DNA of 64,000 nucleotides from an uncultured Clostridium sp. (GCA_900549235.1 URNT01000003.1:1-64000); one strand, 5' to 3'. Counted from the stretch's first letter, positions 16,847-25,645 are shown. Notes: generated by a model not told the origin, from the letters alone. Program-made: numbers and translations.

Positions 16847-17107
16847 ATGGCTTTTGCCGATACCTTCAAGGCCCTGTCAGACCCTACCAGGCGGGAGATC
16901 TTAAACCTGTTAAAGAAACAGCCCATGTTTGCAGGGGAGATCGTTGAAGCCTTTACTATGTCGGGGGCCACGATTTCTCATCATCTTTCCATATTGAAGC
17001 AGGCGGGACTGATCGATGAGGAGAAAAAGGGGAAGTATATTCAGTATTCTCTGAATACTTCTGTGCTTGATGATATGATCCAGTGGATGCTGGAGCTGAA
17101 AGGATGA
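16847..17107 (+). CDS. ArsR-family autorepressor, SdpR type
   Basis: An 86-residue winged-helix repressor with no metal-binding cysteine motif. The sequence FKALSDPTRREILNLL and TISHHLSILKQAGLI are the ArsR helix-turn-helix hallmarks; DPTRREIL with a short C-terminus is typical of the SdpR branch. In Bacillus, SdpR represses its own operon with the membrane protein SdpI, which senses or resists a toxic peptide. Here the next gene is an SdpI-like protein, but it is truncated. The promoter and perfect palindrome just upstream predict autorepression. AAGGAGG precedes the ATG. Confidence 0.88.
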   Translation: MAFADTFKALSDPTRREILNLLKKQPMFAGEIVEAFTMSGATISHHLSILKQAGLIDEEKKGKYIQYSLNTSVLDDMIQWMLELKG

Positions 17108-17125
17108 AAGAAGGAGGCGGCTGCG

Positions 17126-17446
17126 ATGCGTGTACGGACCAAGAGGATTTTATGTGTGTTATTAAACTTATTGACAGTGGGGATGCTGGCGGCGGTCTGG
17201 CGCTTACTGCCGGATCAGGTGCCGTGTCATTGGGATTTTAAGGGACAGGTGGAATATGATTCCAAAAACACCCTTTGGATGCTGGCAGGGATGCAGATTT
17301 TCTTTAATGGTATGTTTGAGGTGCTTCCCCAGATTGATCCAAGAAAAAGGAACTACCAGAAGTTTATGGAACAGTACAATGTATTCTGTGTTTTTATGAA
17401 TTTTTTCTTCACTGTACCATCTTTTTCATCGGGCGTTTCAATGTAA
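17126..17446 (+). pseudogene. Truncated SdpI/DUF1648 family membrane protein
   Basis: The first 97 or so codons encode an N-terminal membrane segment (RILCVLLNLLTVGMLAAVW), the DUF1648 motif LPDQVPCHWDFKGQVEY, and the segment LPQIDPRKRNYQKFMEQY typical of SdpI/YfhL proteins. Full-length relatives have about 200 residues and several more membrane helices. At about 17416 the coding sense stops and the DNA becomes the antisense of a different small gene, giving the artificial tail PSFSSGVSM. The gene has a good ribosome binding site and follows the SdpR-type repressor by 18 bases, so it was once a functional immunity/sensor partner. Confidence 0.75.
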
Positions 17447-17526
17447 ACCTTTACCCGGCCATCTGGCTTCATTTCTGAATGTACGATTTCTGTATCATCA
17501 TTTAAGATTAGATATGGATACATCAT
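17416..17526 (-). pseudogene. 5' fragment of a small conserved Lachnospiraceae protein gene
   Basis: On the minus strand an ATG at 17526 with a good ribosome binding site (AGGAGGTGAGC) opens a frame reading MYPYLILNDDTEIVHS, then a segment ending TPDEKDG. I recall closely similar N-termini in roughly 90-residue hypothetical proteins of gut Clostridia. After DEKDG the frame runs into the antisense of the SdpI-type gene, so only about 37 codons remain. The promoter-proximal end is intact and the rest is gone. Confidence 0.55.
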
Positions 17527-17599
17527 AATGCTCACCTCCTATAATCCGTTTTGTCAGGGAATCAGAGGCAGAATCTGGTTATTCCAAAGCCTGCCTGCC

Positions 17600-17763
17600 T
17601 AGAGCGTGTTTGAAAATTCATTTCCGCCATCTGCACGCCCCACTTCGCGGTATATCCCGGCCGGATTCAGTCAGCGCAGCCCACTGCGCCTCCTTCATCC
17701 GGCAGGGATCTCCCACAAAGTGTGACGCACATCTAACGAAAAGCAATTTTCAAACATGCTCTA
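17600..17763. repeat. MITE-like 164-bp hairpin element with 19-bp terminal inverted repeats
   Basis: TAGAGCGTGTTTGAAAATT (17600-17618) is matched by the inverted copy AATTTTCAAACATGCTCTA (17745-17763), 18 of 19 bases. The interior continues as an imperfect inverted repeat (for example CCGGCCGGAT against ATCCGGCAGG), so the whole element can fold into one long hairpin with its tip near 17685. It encodes nothing convincing. Both ends carry TA. This is the structure of a miniature non-autonomous transposable element. It accounts for the otherwise gene-free stretch between 17527 and 17881, together with an AT-rich region ahead of the next gene. Confidence 0.75.
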
Positions 17764-17881
17764 AAGTATACCACAGGAAAAACAAAATAAAATTAAGACA
17801 TATGTAATTCTTTTCCTCTGCCGCCTATGCTATACTAAAAAAAGATTCCGAGAGTACAATAAAACAAGCAGGAGGAAAGCC

Positions 17882-18559
17882 ATGGATTACAGAATATTAG
17901 GCGAAACATTACCGGCAGTGGAGGTGCGTCTCCAGCCCGGAGAGGCGATGTATACACAGTCAGGAGGCATGGCCTGGATGAGCGACGGGCTGACTTTGGA
18001 GTCCAATATAAAGGGAGGTCTTATGAAGGGGCTGGGTCGGATGTTTTCCGGGGAGTCTCTGTTTATGGCTACCTATACGGCAAGCCGGCCGGACAGCATC
18101 ATTGCCTTTGCGGCAACCGTTCCCGGAAAGATTCTTCCCATTAATGTGGCAGACCAGAACCTGATCTGCCAGAAGGGAGCATTTCTCTGTGCCCAGCCAA
18201 CGGTAGGGCTGCGTACCGTTCTGACGAAAAAGTTTTCTTCCGGATTTTTCGGCGGGGAGGGATTCATTCTTCAGCAGATGGAAGGAAGCGGAATGGCATT
18301 TTTAGAGGTGGACGGGGATGTGGTGGAAAAGACCCTGGCTCCGGGAGAGGTTTTAAAGGTGGATACGGGCAATGTATTTGCCTTTGAGCCCAGTGTTTCC
18401 TATGAGATCGAGATGGTAAAGGGGGTTAAAAATATCTTCTTCGGCGGTGAGGGGCTGTTTCTTACAAGGCTTACAGGGCCGGGAAAGATCTATATGCAGA
18501 CCATGAATATTGCTGAATTTACAGGCCGGATCGCTCAGTCAATCCCCTCCTCCAAATAG
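17882..18559 (+). CDS. AIM24 / TIGR00266 family protein
   Basis: A 225-residue soluble beta-rich protein of the AIM24 (DUF124) family. Recognisable segments are VEVRLQPGEAMYTQSGGMAWM near the N-terminus (shown to 20 residues or fewer in two parts: VEVRLQPGEA and MYTQSGGMAWM), the glycine-rich FFGGEGFILQ and NIFFGGEGLFLTRLTGPG. The family is widespread; bacterial function is not established. AGGAGG lies before the ATG, and TATACT at about 17832 may be its -10 box. It stands alone, with a separate promoter before the next gene. Confidence 0.85.
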   Translation: MDYRILGETLPAVEVRLQPGEAMYTQSGGMAWMSDGLTLESNIKGGLMKGLGRMFSGESLFMATYTASRPDSIIAFAATVPGKILPINVADQNLICQKGAFLCAQPTVGLRTVLTKKFSSGFFGGEGFILQQMEGSGMAFLEVDGDVVEKTLAPGEVLKVDTGNVFAFEPSVSYEIEMVKGVKNIFFGGEGLFLTRLTGPGKIYMQTMNIAEFTGRIAQSIPSSK

Positions 18560-18609
18560 CTTTTTGCCCGGACGGCTGGAAAAATGGCAGGAAAAAGGTG
18601 AAAAAAACC

Positions 18610-18638
18610 TTGTATATCTGAGATTTTCATATTATACT
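18610..18638 (+). promoter_or_regulatory. Promoter of the rsmD-coaD transcript
   Basis: TTGTAT (18610-18615), a 17-base spacer and TATACT (18633-18638), 55 bases before the rsmD start. Confidence 0.6.
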
Positions 18639-18692
18639 TGTTTGGTATAAAATATTGAAGGCTGCATAGACCAGAACATACAGGAGTTTTAC

Positions 18693-19253
18693 ATGAGAGT
18701 AATCGCAGGCAGCGCCAGAAGGCTGCTTTTAAAGACATTAGAGGGCATGGATACAAGGCCCACCACAGACAGGATCAAGGAAACCCTTTTCAATATGCTG
18801 AATCCCCAGATACCGGGCTGCGTCTTTTTGGATCTGTTTTCAGGAAGCGGCGCCATCGGAATTGAGGCACTCAGCCGGGGGGCGAAGCTGGCCGTTATGG
18901 TTGACAACAACCCAAAGGCCGCAGAGTGCATCCGTGAGAACCTTCAGAAAACAAGGCTGGAGGAAGGGGCCGTTGTGATGAATCAGGACGTGCTCACCGC
19001 TCTCAGACGGCTTGAGGGCAGGAATTATCGGTTTGACATCGTATTTATGGATCCTCCCTATGACCAGGGACTGGAGAAAGAGGTGTTTGCCTACCTGGCA
19101 TCCTCCCCTATGGTGACAGAGGACACCATTCTGATCACCGAGGCTTCAAAGAAAACGGATTTTTCCTGGCTGGAGGAAGCCGGCTACCGCATGATAAAGA
19201 GCAAAGAATACAAGACCAACAAGCATGTGTTTGCTGAGAAGGAGAACAGATGA
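18693..19253 (+). CDS. rsmD: 16S rRNA (guanine966-N2)-methyltransferase RsmD
   Basis: SAM-dependent methyltransferase acting on the small ribosomal subunit. The SAM-binding motif DLFSGSGAIGIEALSRGA and the catalytic DPPY motif (MDPPYDQGL) are present, with the N-terminal MRVIAGSARR typical of the family. 186 residues is normal. Its stop overlaps the coaD start by four bases (ATGA). The rsmD-coaD-ylbJ arrangement matches ylbH-coaD-ylbJ of Bacillus. Confidence 0.94.
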   Translation: MRVIAGSARRLLLKTLEGMDTRPTTDRIKETLFNMLNPQIPGCVFLDLFSGSGAIGIEALSRGAKLAVMVDNNPKAAECIRENLQKTRLEEGAVVMNQDVLTALRRLEGRNYRFDIVFMDPPYDQGLEKEVFAYLASSPMVTEDTILITEASKKTDFSWLEEAGYRMIKSKEYKTNKHVFAEKENR

Positions 19254-19738
19254 GAATTGCAGTTTACCCTGGAAGCTTTGACCCGGTAACCCTGGGACAC
19301 GGCGATATTATTGAGCGCACCTCCAAGATGTTTGACAAGGTGATTATAGGAGTCCTGAACAACCGGGCCAAGTCACCCCTGTTTACAGTCCAGGAGCGTG
19401 TGGAGCTTTTACAGGAGGTAACAGCAGGCCTTGCCAATGTGGAGGTTCAGTCCTTTGAGGGCCTTTTAATTGATTTTGTGCGGAAAAATGGCGCCAATGT
19501 GGTAGTAAGAGGACTCCGGGCCATTACGGATTTTGAGTACGAGCTGCAGATGGCTCAGACCAACCGGGTGATTGCGCCGGAGATCGATACCATTTTCCTG
19601 ACCACCAATCTGAAATACTCCTATCTCAGCTCCAGTATTGTAAAGGAGATCGCGGAGTATGACGGTTATATCAGCAGCTTCCTGCATCCGGTTGTAGAGC
19701 AGAGGGTAAGAGAGAAGCTGGCTGCCGGATGCCGATAG
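19250..19738 (+). CDS. coaD: Phosphopantetheine adenylyltransferase
   Basis: Catalyses the penultimate step of coenzyme A synthesis, joining ATP and 4'-phosphopantetheine to dephospho-CoA. Nucleotidyltransferase motif YPGSFDPVTLGHGDII at the N-terminus and YLSSSIVKEIA near the C-terminus (the ISSTxVR equivalent) are intact. At 162 residues it has the family length. Translationally coupled to rsmD by a four-base overlap. Confidence 0.95.
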   Translation: MRIAVYPGSFDPVTLGHGDIIERTSKMFDKVIIGVLNNRAKSPLFTVQERVELLQEVTAGLANVEVQSFEGLLIDFVRKNGANVVVRGLRAITDFEYELQMAQTNRVIAPEIDTIFLTTNLKYSYLSSSIVKEIAEYDGYISSFLHPVVEQRVREKLAAGCR

Positions 19739-19766
19739 CTTTAGTGATTGAAGGAGAAGAAAAGAC

Positions 19767-20477
19767 ATGATGAGTAGAATTGAGCAGTTAATCAGTGAGA
19801 TTGAGGAATATATTGACAGCTGTAAGTTTCAGGCGCTGTCAAACAGCCGGATCATTGTAAATAAAGAAGAATTAGAGGAGCTTTTAGTGGAGCTGCGCCT
19901 GCGCATTCCGGATGAGATCAAGAAATACCAGAAGATCATCAGCCAGCAGGAGACGATCCTGGGAGAAGCCCAGGCTCAGGCCGATGCCATGTTAGAGGAT
20001 GCCAGGAAACGGTCCGATGCCATGTTAGAGGATGCTAGAACACAGTCTGATGCCATGGTAGGTGATGCCAGGTTCCAGGCAGATTCCATGGTGGCTCAGG
20101 CCAGCGAGCAGACCACTGAGATGATCAATGAGCATGAGATCATGCAGCGGGCCTACGCCCATGCCAATGAGGTAGTGGAGCAGGCCAACCTTCAGGCTCA
20201 GGCCATTGTGGACGCGGCGGTTGTAGATGCCAACAACATCCGCCAGGGCTCCATCCAGTATACAGATGATATGCTGCGCAGCCTCCAGACCATTATCAAT
20301 CATACCATGGAGGGGGCAAAGGGACGCTTTGATTCCTTTATGAACTCCATGCAGTCCAGCTATGATATTGTTTCCTCCAACCGCAACGAGCTTGCGGGAG
20401 GGCTTGTGCGCTCTGAGGAGCAGAACCAGGGCCAGGCGGCAGCTGCCATGACCCAGGAGGACGGCGCGCAGGGTTAA
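19767..20477 (+). CDS. Coiled-coil protein with 11-residue repeats, function unknown
   Basis: A 236-residue soluble protein, almost entirely helical and rich in Ala, Asp, Glu and Gln. Residues about 70-110 form tandem 11-residue units (DAMLEDARKRS, DAMLEDARTQS, DAMVGDARFQA, DSMV...), encoded by near-identical 33-base repeats around 19981-20097. Such hendecads form right-handed coiled coils. The C-terminus is a low-complexity Gln/Ala tail. I do not recognise a named family; similar proteins follow coaD in related Clostridia and are sometimes labelled ATPase-subunit-like. A structural or cell-envelope scaffold is conceivable but not shown. Confidence 0.75.
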   Translation: MMSRIEQLISEIEEYIDSCKFQALSNSRIIVNKEELEELLVELRLRIPDEIKKYQKIISQQETILGEAQAQADAMLEDARKRSDAMLEDARTQSDAMVGDARFQADSMVAQASEQTTEMINEHEIMQRAYAHANEVVEQANLQAQAIVDAAVVDANNIRQGSIQYTDDMLRSLQTIINHTMEGAKGRFDSFMNSMQSSYDIVSSNRNELAGGLVRSEEQNQGQAAAAMTQEDGAQG

Positions 20478-20500
20478 TCCTTCCTCATATTTTTCTATGC

Positions 20501-21469
20501 TCATCTCATCATAAGGATGCAACATAAAAGACAGGAAAGCAGGCTGTGGAGCAGCTTCCACAGAACATAATGCCGGATGGAAAGTCCGGCATTTTTTAAT
20601 ACGCTTTTTGTCTGAAAAACGCCGGAGATTCCGCCGAAGGCAGCGCTTGCCAGGATCAGCATAAGGGCAGCTGGGCCGGAGACGCCGGATGCGATGGCCT
20701 GGATCCCGGTTGTGATCTCTACAAGGCCCAGAAGGGCGGGAAGAAAGAGCCTGGGCGTATGAGAAGGGAAGGGAAGCCATCTAAGGTACAAAGCCAGGAT
20801 GGAAAAGAGCATGATATATCCCCCGATTACCACCATGGTCTCAAAACAGCTCATCATATGGCGGTTAAAGGAAAATGGCTCTGTCCTGGGGCTTGGGTGG
20901 CTGTCTGGGGTCTGGCTTTTCCCGTTTTTTTGCCGCCGGGGAGACAGGTACAGGTGCTTTGCAAGGAGGGTGAGAGGGAGAATGGGAAGATAGAGGCAGA
21001 GGATTACAGCCCATATGGAAATGGAAGCCCGGGCTCCTGCTGCCAGCCTGAGCTGGTTCATTACATATCCCAGGACAAACATGGGGCTTGGATGGTTGCT
21101 GATGGCAAGAAGAAAACGGCCTTCTTCCGGCCTGATCCGCCCGCAGTCCGCAAAATCACTGGCTGTTTTGGCTCCCATGGGATAGCCGCATAAGAGCCCG
21201 CTCATAAAGACATAGCTTCCCTGGTCAGACAGCCCCATAAGTCCTGAAAGTACAGGGAAAAACGGCCTTGTCAGGATCCCAATCCCATCCAGGGCCACGA
21301 TCATGCCGGAGCAGATCATAAAGGGGAGAAGGGTGGGAAGCACCACATCTGCCCACAAAAGAAGGCCCTGCCTGGCGCCCTCCAGAGCAAGGGAAGGCCG
21401 GGCCAGAAGCATAAGAAGGCAGAATACGGCCATACTGCCGCCAATGGATTTTTTCATAGGCACCTGCAT
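20501..21469 (-). CDS. ylbJ: Sporulation integral membrane protein YlbJ
   Basis: A membrane protein of 322 residues with about eight hydrophobic segments and the nucleoside-recognition (Gate-like) fold expected for YlbJ. Typical motifs are LPTLLPFMICSGMIVAL and MSGLLCGYPMGAKTASDF, and the NHPSPMFVLGYV segment. In Bacillus ylbJ is expressed in the mother cell and needed for heat-resistant spores. The location next to rsmD-coaD supports the assignment, although here it points the opposite way. It is divergent from the M23 peptidase gene with only 40 bases between starts. An alternative start is the ATG at 21457. Confidence 0.85.
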   Translation of the reverse strand: MQVPMKKSIGGSMAVFCLLMLLARPSLALEGARQGLLLWADVVLPTLLPFMICSGMIVALDGIGILTRPFFPVLSGLMGLSDQGSYVFMSGLLCGYPMGAKTASDFADCGRIRPEEGRFLLAISNHPSPMFVLGYVMNQLRLAAGARASISIWAVILCLYLPILPLTLLAKHLYLSPRRQKNGKSQTPDSHPSPRTEPFSFNRHMMSCFETMVVIGGYIMLFSILALYLRWLPFPSHTPRLFLPALLGLVEITTGIQAIASGVSGPAALMLILASAAFGGISGVFQTKSVLKNAGLSIRHYVLWKLLHSLLSCLLCCILMMR

Positions 21470-21509
21470 AGGATCATTTATACCAATATATTGAGAGGGG
21501 CGGTGCGCT

Positions 21510-22313
21510 ATGCCTCTGCTTCTGGTTCTTGTGCTGGCGCTGTTCCAGCACGCGCTGACGGATTACCTTTTGATGAACCCGGATTATTACCAGCTGGGGG
21601 CCTACACCTGGGAAAGCGATGCCTTCCGGGAGATGAAGCTGGGAGAGCTGCCTGTAAAGGATTTTGACCGGCTGACCGCCCTTATGATCGGCCATGATTA
21701 TGATCTAAGGGAAATAACAGAGGAGACGCCTGATAGCAGCCTTCTTATGGCTTCCCGGCCTGCTGATTACAGGAAGCTGAAACATGCCTATGAAATGGTT
21801 CTGGGAGATCTTTTGTATTTCCCCATCCCTCAAAGCACCCGCCAAGGTACGCCGGAGGTAACCTTTGAAAACGGCTGGATGGATACAAGAACCTACAACA
21901 GCCAGGGAACAGAAAGCAGAGGCCATGAAGGCTGCGATATTATGGGAAATGAGATGCCGAGGGGATATTATCCGGTGGTCAGTATGAGTGATGGGGTGGT
22001 AGAGCGGGTCGGCTGGCTGGAGATGGGCGGCTGGCGCATGGGCATACGGGCCCCTGGCGGGGCGTATCTGTACTATGCTCATTTATACGGCTATGCCAGG
22101 GAATGGAAGGAAGGGGATGTGGTGAAGGCAGGGGAGCTTCTGGGATATATGGGAGATACAGGGTATGGGAAAATAGAAGGGACAACAGGGAACTTTGACG
22201 TTCATCTCCATGTGGGGATCTATATTAGGACAGATCATTTTGAGGAGATGAGCGTCAATCCTTACTGGATTCTGAAAGGGCTGTGGGGGAGGCGGCTGAG
22301 GGTGGGGTATTAG
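21510..22313 (+). CDS. M23 family metallopeptidase, membrane-anchored or secreted
   Basis: Probable cell-wall endopeptidase or amidase-activating factor. A short N-terminal hydrophobic segment (MPLLLVLVLALFQHAL) suggests export. The LytM/M23 zinc site is complete: His139 and Asp143 in HEGCDI, His191 in YYAHLYGYA, and His234 in VHLHVG. 267 residues. It diverges from ylbJ across a 40-base gap; a link to sporulation envelope remodelling, like SpoIIQ-type M23 proteins, is possible from context but unproven. Confidence 0.82.
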   Translation: MPLLLVLVLALFQHALTDYLLMNPDYYQLGAYTWESDAFREMKLGELPVKDFDRLTALMIGHDYDLREITEETPDSSLLMASRPADYRKLKHAYEMVLGDLLYFPIPQSTRQGTPEVTFENGWMDTRTYNSQGTESRGHEGCDIMGNEMPRGYYPVVSMSDGVVERVGWLEMGGWRMGIRAPGGAYLYYAHLYGYAREWKEGDVVKAGELLGYMGDTGYGKIEGTTGNFDVHLHVGIYIRTDHFEEMSVNPYWILKGLWGRRLRVGY

Positions 22314-22384
22314 AGACTGCCGTCTTTACAACCCGCCTTCCCCCTGTATATATTAGTATTACACGAGAAAAGGGGACAAATAAA

Positions 22385-23823
22385 ATGGAACAAAAAACCA
22401 TAGATAAGCATCGCCGCCTCCGTCTGATCCTCCGCTTTTTCCACGGATCCAAGCGGTATTTTGCGGCGGCAGCAGCGGCGTCTTTTGCTTCTGCCATGCT
22501 GAATGCACTGACGCCTCAGATCTTCCGCTTTACAGTGGATGAGGTGCTGGGAGGAGAGGGATTTTTGTGCCTGTTGTTGTGGTGTATTCAGTGGTATTTT
22601 ACAGCCTGATCGCGAAGCGCTTTACCAAGGCGGACGAGGCGGAGGGCGCCCTTTCTACGGTGGTGCAGGAAAATGCCACCGGTGTGAGGGTGGTGCGGGC
22701 CTTTGGCCGGGAACGGTTTGAGATGGACCGGTTCCTGGAGAAAAATGAGGCCTATGCAGATCTGTGGATCCGTCTTGGCACATTGTCCGGGCTTTACTGG
22801 GGCGTGGGAGATTTTATAACGGGGCTTCAGGTGATCGCCATCGTGGTTTTAGGAGCAGTACAGGCGGTCCATGGAAGTATTACAGTAGGAGAATTTATTG
22901 CTTTTGCAGCCTATAATACAAGGCTTGTGTGGCCGGTGAGAGGCCTTGGAAGAATCCTTTCTGATATGAGCAAGGCCGGCGTTTCCTTTGACCGGGTGGA
23001 TCACATCATACGGGGACAGGAGGAGATATATGAAGGGGAGGCAGAGTGCCCGGAGAATTTTGATGTCCGGTTTTCTCATGTGAATTTCCAGTATGAACAG
23101 GGGCAGGAGGTTTTGCGGGATATAAGCTTTGAGGTAAAGGCAGGGCAGACTCTGGGGATCCTGGGAGGTACGGGAAGCGGGAAATCAACCATTGTCCAGC
23201 TGCTGACGAGGCTTTATGAAACAGACCAGGGAAGCATTACCATCGGCGGCAGGGATATAAAAAAGCTGCCTCTTAACTGGCTGAGGACTCATGTGGGAAT
23301 GGTGCTTCAGGAACCATTTTTATACTCCAGAACTCTTCGGGAAAATATCGGCGCATCAAGGCCGGAGGCTTCTTGTGAGGAGATCCGCAGGGCGGCGGCC
23401 ACAGCCTGTATCGATGAAGCCATCATGGGCTTTGCGGACGGATATGAGACCCTGGTGGGCGAGAGGGGAGTGACTCTTTCCGGGGGACAGAGGCAGAGGA
23501 CGGCCATTGCCAGAATGCTTCTTTCAAAGCCGCCGGTTATGGTCTTTGACGATTCTCTTTCGGCGGTGGATTCCCGGACGGATGCCATGATCCGGCATAA
23601 CCTGAAGGAGCAGATGAAGGATTCGGCTGTGATTTTGATCTCTCACCGGATCACCACTCTGATGGGGGCGGACGAGATCCTTGTGTTAGACCATGGACAG
23701 GTGGCAGAGCGGGGAAGCCACAGGGAGCTGATCCGCAAAAAGGGCATTTATCGGAAAATATATGAGATACAGATGAACGGAGATGACAGGAAACAGATGG
23801 AGGAAGCGCATGGCGGCATATGA
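22385..23823 (+). pseudogene. Heterodimeric ABC exporter subunit, broken by internal deletion and frameshift
   Basis: The 5' part (ATG 22385 to the stop at 22609) encodes the N-terminal helix and the conserved PQIFRFTVDEVLGG loop. The 3' part, open from about 22560 in another frame to 23823, resumes with VPVVVVYSVVFYSLI, then DEAEGALST and the whole ATPase: Walker A GGTGSGKST, signature LSGGQRQRT, Walker B VMVFDDSLSAVD. Compared with intact exporters about 100 residues covering transmembrane helices 2-3 are missing, and the deletion length is not a multiple of three. The Walker B glutamate is Asp, as in the degenerate half of heterodimers. Its partner gene follows and is intact. Confidence 0.85.
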
Positions 23824-25639
23824 GGAACAGGATTATAATAAACCCTTCAGCCTAAAGATATGGGCGAAAATGCTTCCCTTTTTTAAGCCCCACAGGAAGT
23901 ATTTTGCCATAACCATGGGTCTGAATGTATTTCTTGCGGCGGTGGATGTGGGGGTGCCTTTGTTTCAGAGTTACGCTATCGATCATTTTATTTCAAAAGG
24001 GACCCTGGAGGGAATCCGGTGGTTTGCCCTCATTTATATCGGTGTGATCGGACTGCAGTCGGCCAGTGTGTACTGGTCGGTTCACGCGGCTACAGTGATT
24101 GAGATGAATGTGGGAAAAGATTTAAAATGGGCCCAGTTTAAGCATCTGCAGACGCTGTCATTTTCCTACTATAATACCACCCCGGTGGGCTATATCCACG
24201 CCAGGGTGATGAGCGATACCTTAAAGATCGCCAGCATGACAGCATGGGGGCTGGTGGATATGTTCTGGGCCCTGATCTATGTGGTCAGCGTTTTTGGAAT
24301 CATGGCATTTTTAAACTGGAGGCTGGCGCTGATCATTTTTATGATTCTGCCCTGCATTGTGATAGTTACCATGTACTTTCAGGGGAAAATGCTTCACTGG
24401 AACCGGAGGGTGAGGAAGCTGAACGCCCAGATTACCAGCGCTTATAATGAGGGGATCACCGGCGTTAAAACCACAAAAAGCCTGGGAATGGAAAAGGACA
24501 ATGAGCAGAGGTTTTTTGAATGTACCAGCCAGATGCATCAGGCTGCCAGCAGGTCGGCAAAGCTGAACGCGGTGTATATTCCGATTATCCTGTTTTTCAG
24601 CTCTGCGGCTACGGCGGTGGTGCTGGCCCAGGGCGGGCGGATGGTGCAGGAGGATTTGATGCGGCTTGGAACCTTATCTGTTTTTATTTCATATGCGGTT
24701 GTTATTTTTGAACCCATTCAGCAGCTTGCAAGGCTGCTGTCTGAGCTGATCTCCTGCCAGGCAAATATCGAGCGGGTTACCGATCTTCTGGAGCAGAAGC
24801 CTCAGGTGGAGGACAGCCCGGAGGTGATCCGGCGCTATGGAGATGCCTTTACGGGAAAGAAGGAGAACTGGGAGCGGATTAAAGGAGATATTCTGTTTGA
24901 GGATGTATCCTTTATGTATCCGGATGGCAAGGAATATGTGCTGGAGCATTTTAACCTCCATGTGCCGGCGGGTACCAATGTAGCTATTGTAGGGGAAACC
25001 GGGGCGGGAAAATCCACCCTGGTGAATCTTCTGGGACGTTTTTTTGAGCCTGCCTCCGGGCGGATCCTCATTGACGGAAGGGACTACCGGGAGCGCTCTC
25101 AGCTCTGGCTTCACAGCCAGATGGGCTATGTGCTTCAGAATCCTCATCTTTTTTCAGGAACCCTGCGGGAAAATATCCGGTACGGAAGGCTGGACGCCAC
25201 AGACCGGGAGGTAGAGGAGGCGGCCAGACAGGTATCGGCCCATGTGGTGGCAGAAAAGCTGGAGCAGGGGTATGAGACGGATGTGGGAGAGAGCGGAGGG
25301 CGTCTTTCCACCGGAGAGAAGCAGCTGATTTCCTTTGCAAGGGCCATTCTGGCGGATCCGGCGATCTTTGTGCTGGATGAGGCCACTTCGTCTATCGATA
25401 CCGGTACGGAACAGCTGATTCAGGAAGCTACGAACCGGCTTTTGAAGGGGCACACTTCCTTCGTTATCGCCCATCGTCTGTCCACCATCCGCCAGGCCGA
25501 TCTGATCCTGGTGGTGAAGGATGGAAAAATCATTGAGCAGGGAGACCATAAGGGACTTCTGGCCCAGAAAGGGTATTATTATGAGCTGTATTCCAGGCAG
25601 TTTGAGGAGGAAGCAGCTATGAGAGTATTAGGAGGATAG
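23810..25639 (+). CDS. ABC exporter ATP-binding/permease subunit (heterodimer partner)
   Basis: Full-length half-transporter with six membrane helices and an ATPase domain, of the BmrC/BmrD or TM287/288 multidrug-export type. Walker A GETGAGKST and Walker B VLDEATSSID with its catalytic Glu are intact; the signature is the atypical LSTGEKQ. In such heterodimers the subunit with the catalytic Glu pairs with one carrying Asp, exactly the pattern of the preceding gene. I start it at ATG 23810, with GGAGG at 23799-23803, overlapping the upstream reading frame by 14 bases (609 residues). With the partner broken, function of this half alone is doubtful unless it homodimerises. Confidence 0.88.
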   Translation: MAAYEEQDYNKPFSLKIWAKMLPFFKPHRKYFAITMGLNVFLAAVDVGVPLFQSYAIDHFISKGTLEGIRWFALIYIGVIGLQSASVYWSVHAATVIEMNVGKDLKWAQFKHLQTLSFSYYNTTPVGYIHARVMSDTLKIASMTAWGLVDMFWALIYVVSVFGIMAFLNWRLALIIFMILPCIVIVTMYFQGKMLHWNRRVRKLNAQITSAYNEGITGVKTTKSLGMEKDNEQRFFECTSQMHQAASRSAKLNAVYIPIILFFSSAATAVVLAQGGRMVQEDLMRLGTLSVFISYAVVIFEPIQQLARLLSELISCQANIERVTDLLEQKPQVEDSPEVIRRYGDAFTGKKENWERIKGDILFEDVSFMYPDGKEYVLEHFNLHVPAGTNVAIVGETGAGKSTLVNLLGRFFEPASGRILIDGRDYRERSQLWLHSQMGYVLQNPHLFSGTLRENIRYGRLDATDREVEEAARQVSAHVVAEKLEQGYETDVGESGGRLSTGEKQLISFARAILADPAIFVLDEATSSIDTGTEQLIQEATNRLLKGHTSFVIAHRLSTIRQADLILVVKDGKIIEQGDHKGLLAQKGYYYELYSRQFEEEAAMRVLGG

Positions 25640-25645
25640 GTTAAT

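Noticed and set aside
17610..17807. 65-codon plus-strand frame
   Set aside because: Lies inside the hairpin element and runs through its right terminal repeat; basic, Cys/His-rich composition follows from the palindrome, no ribosome site.
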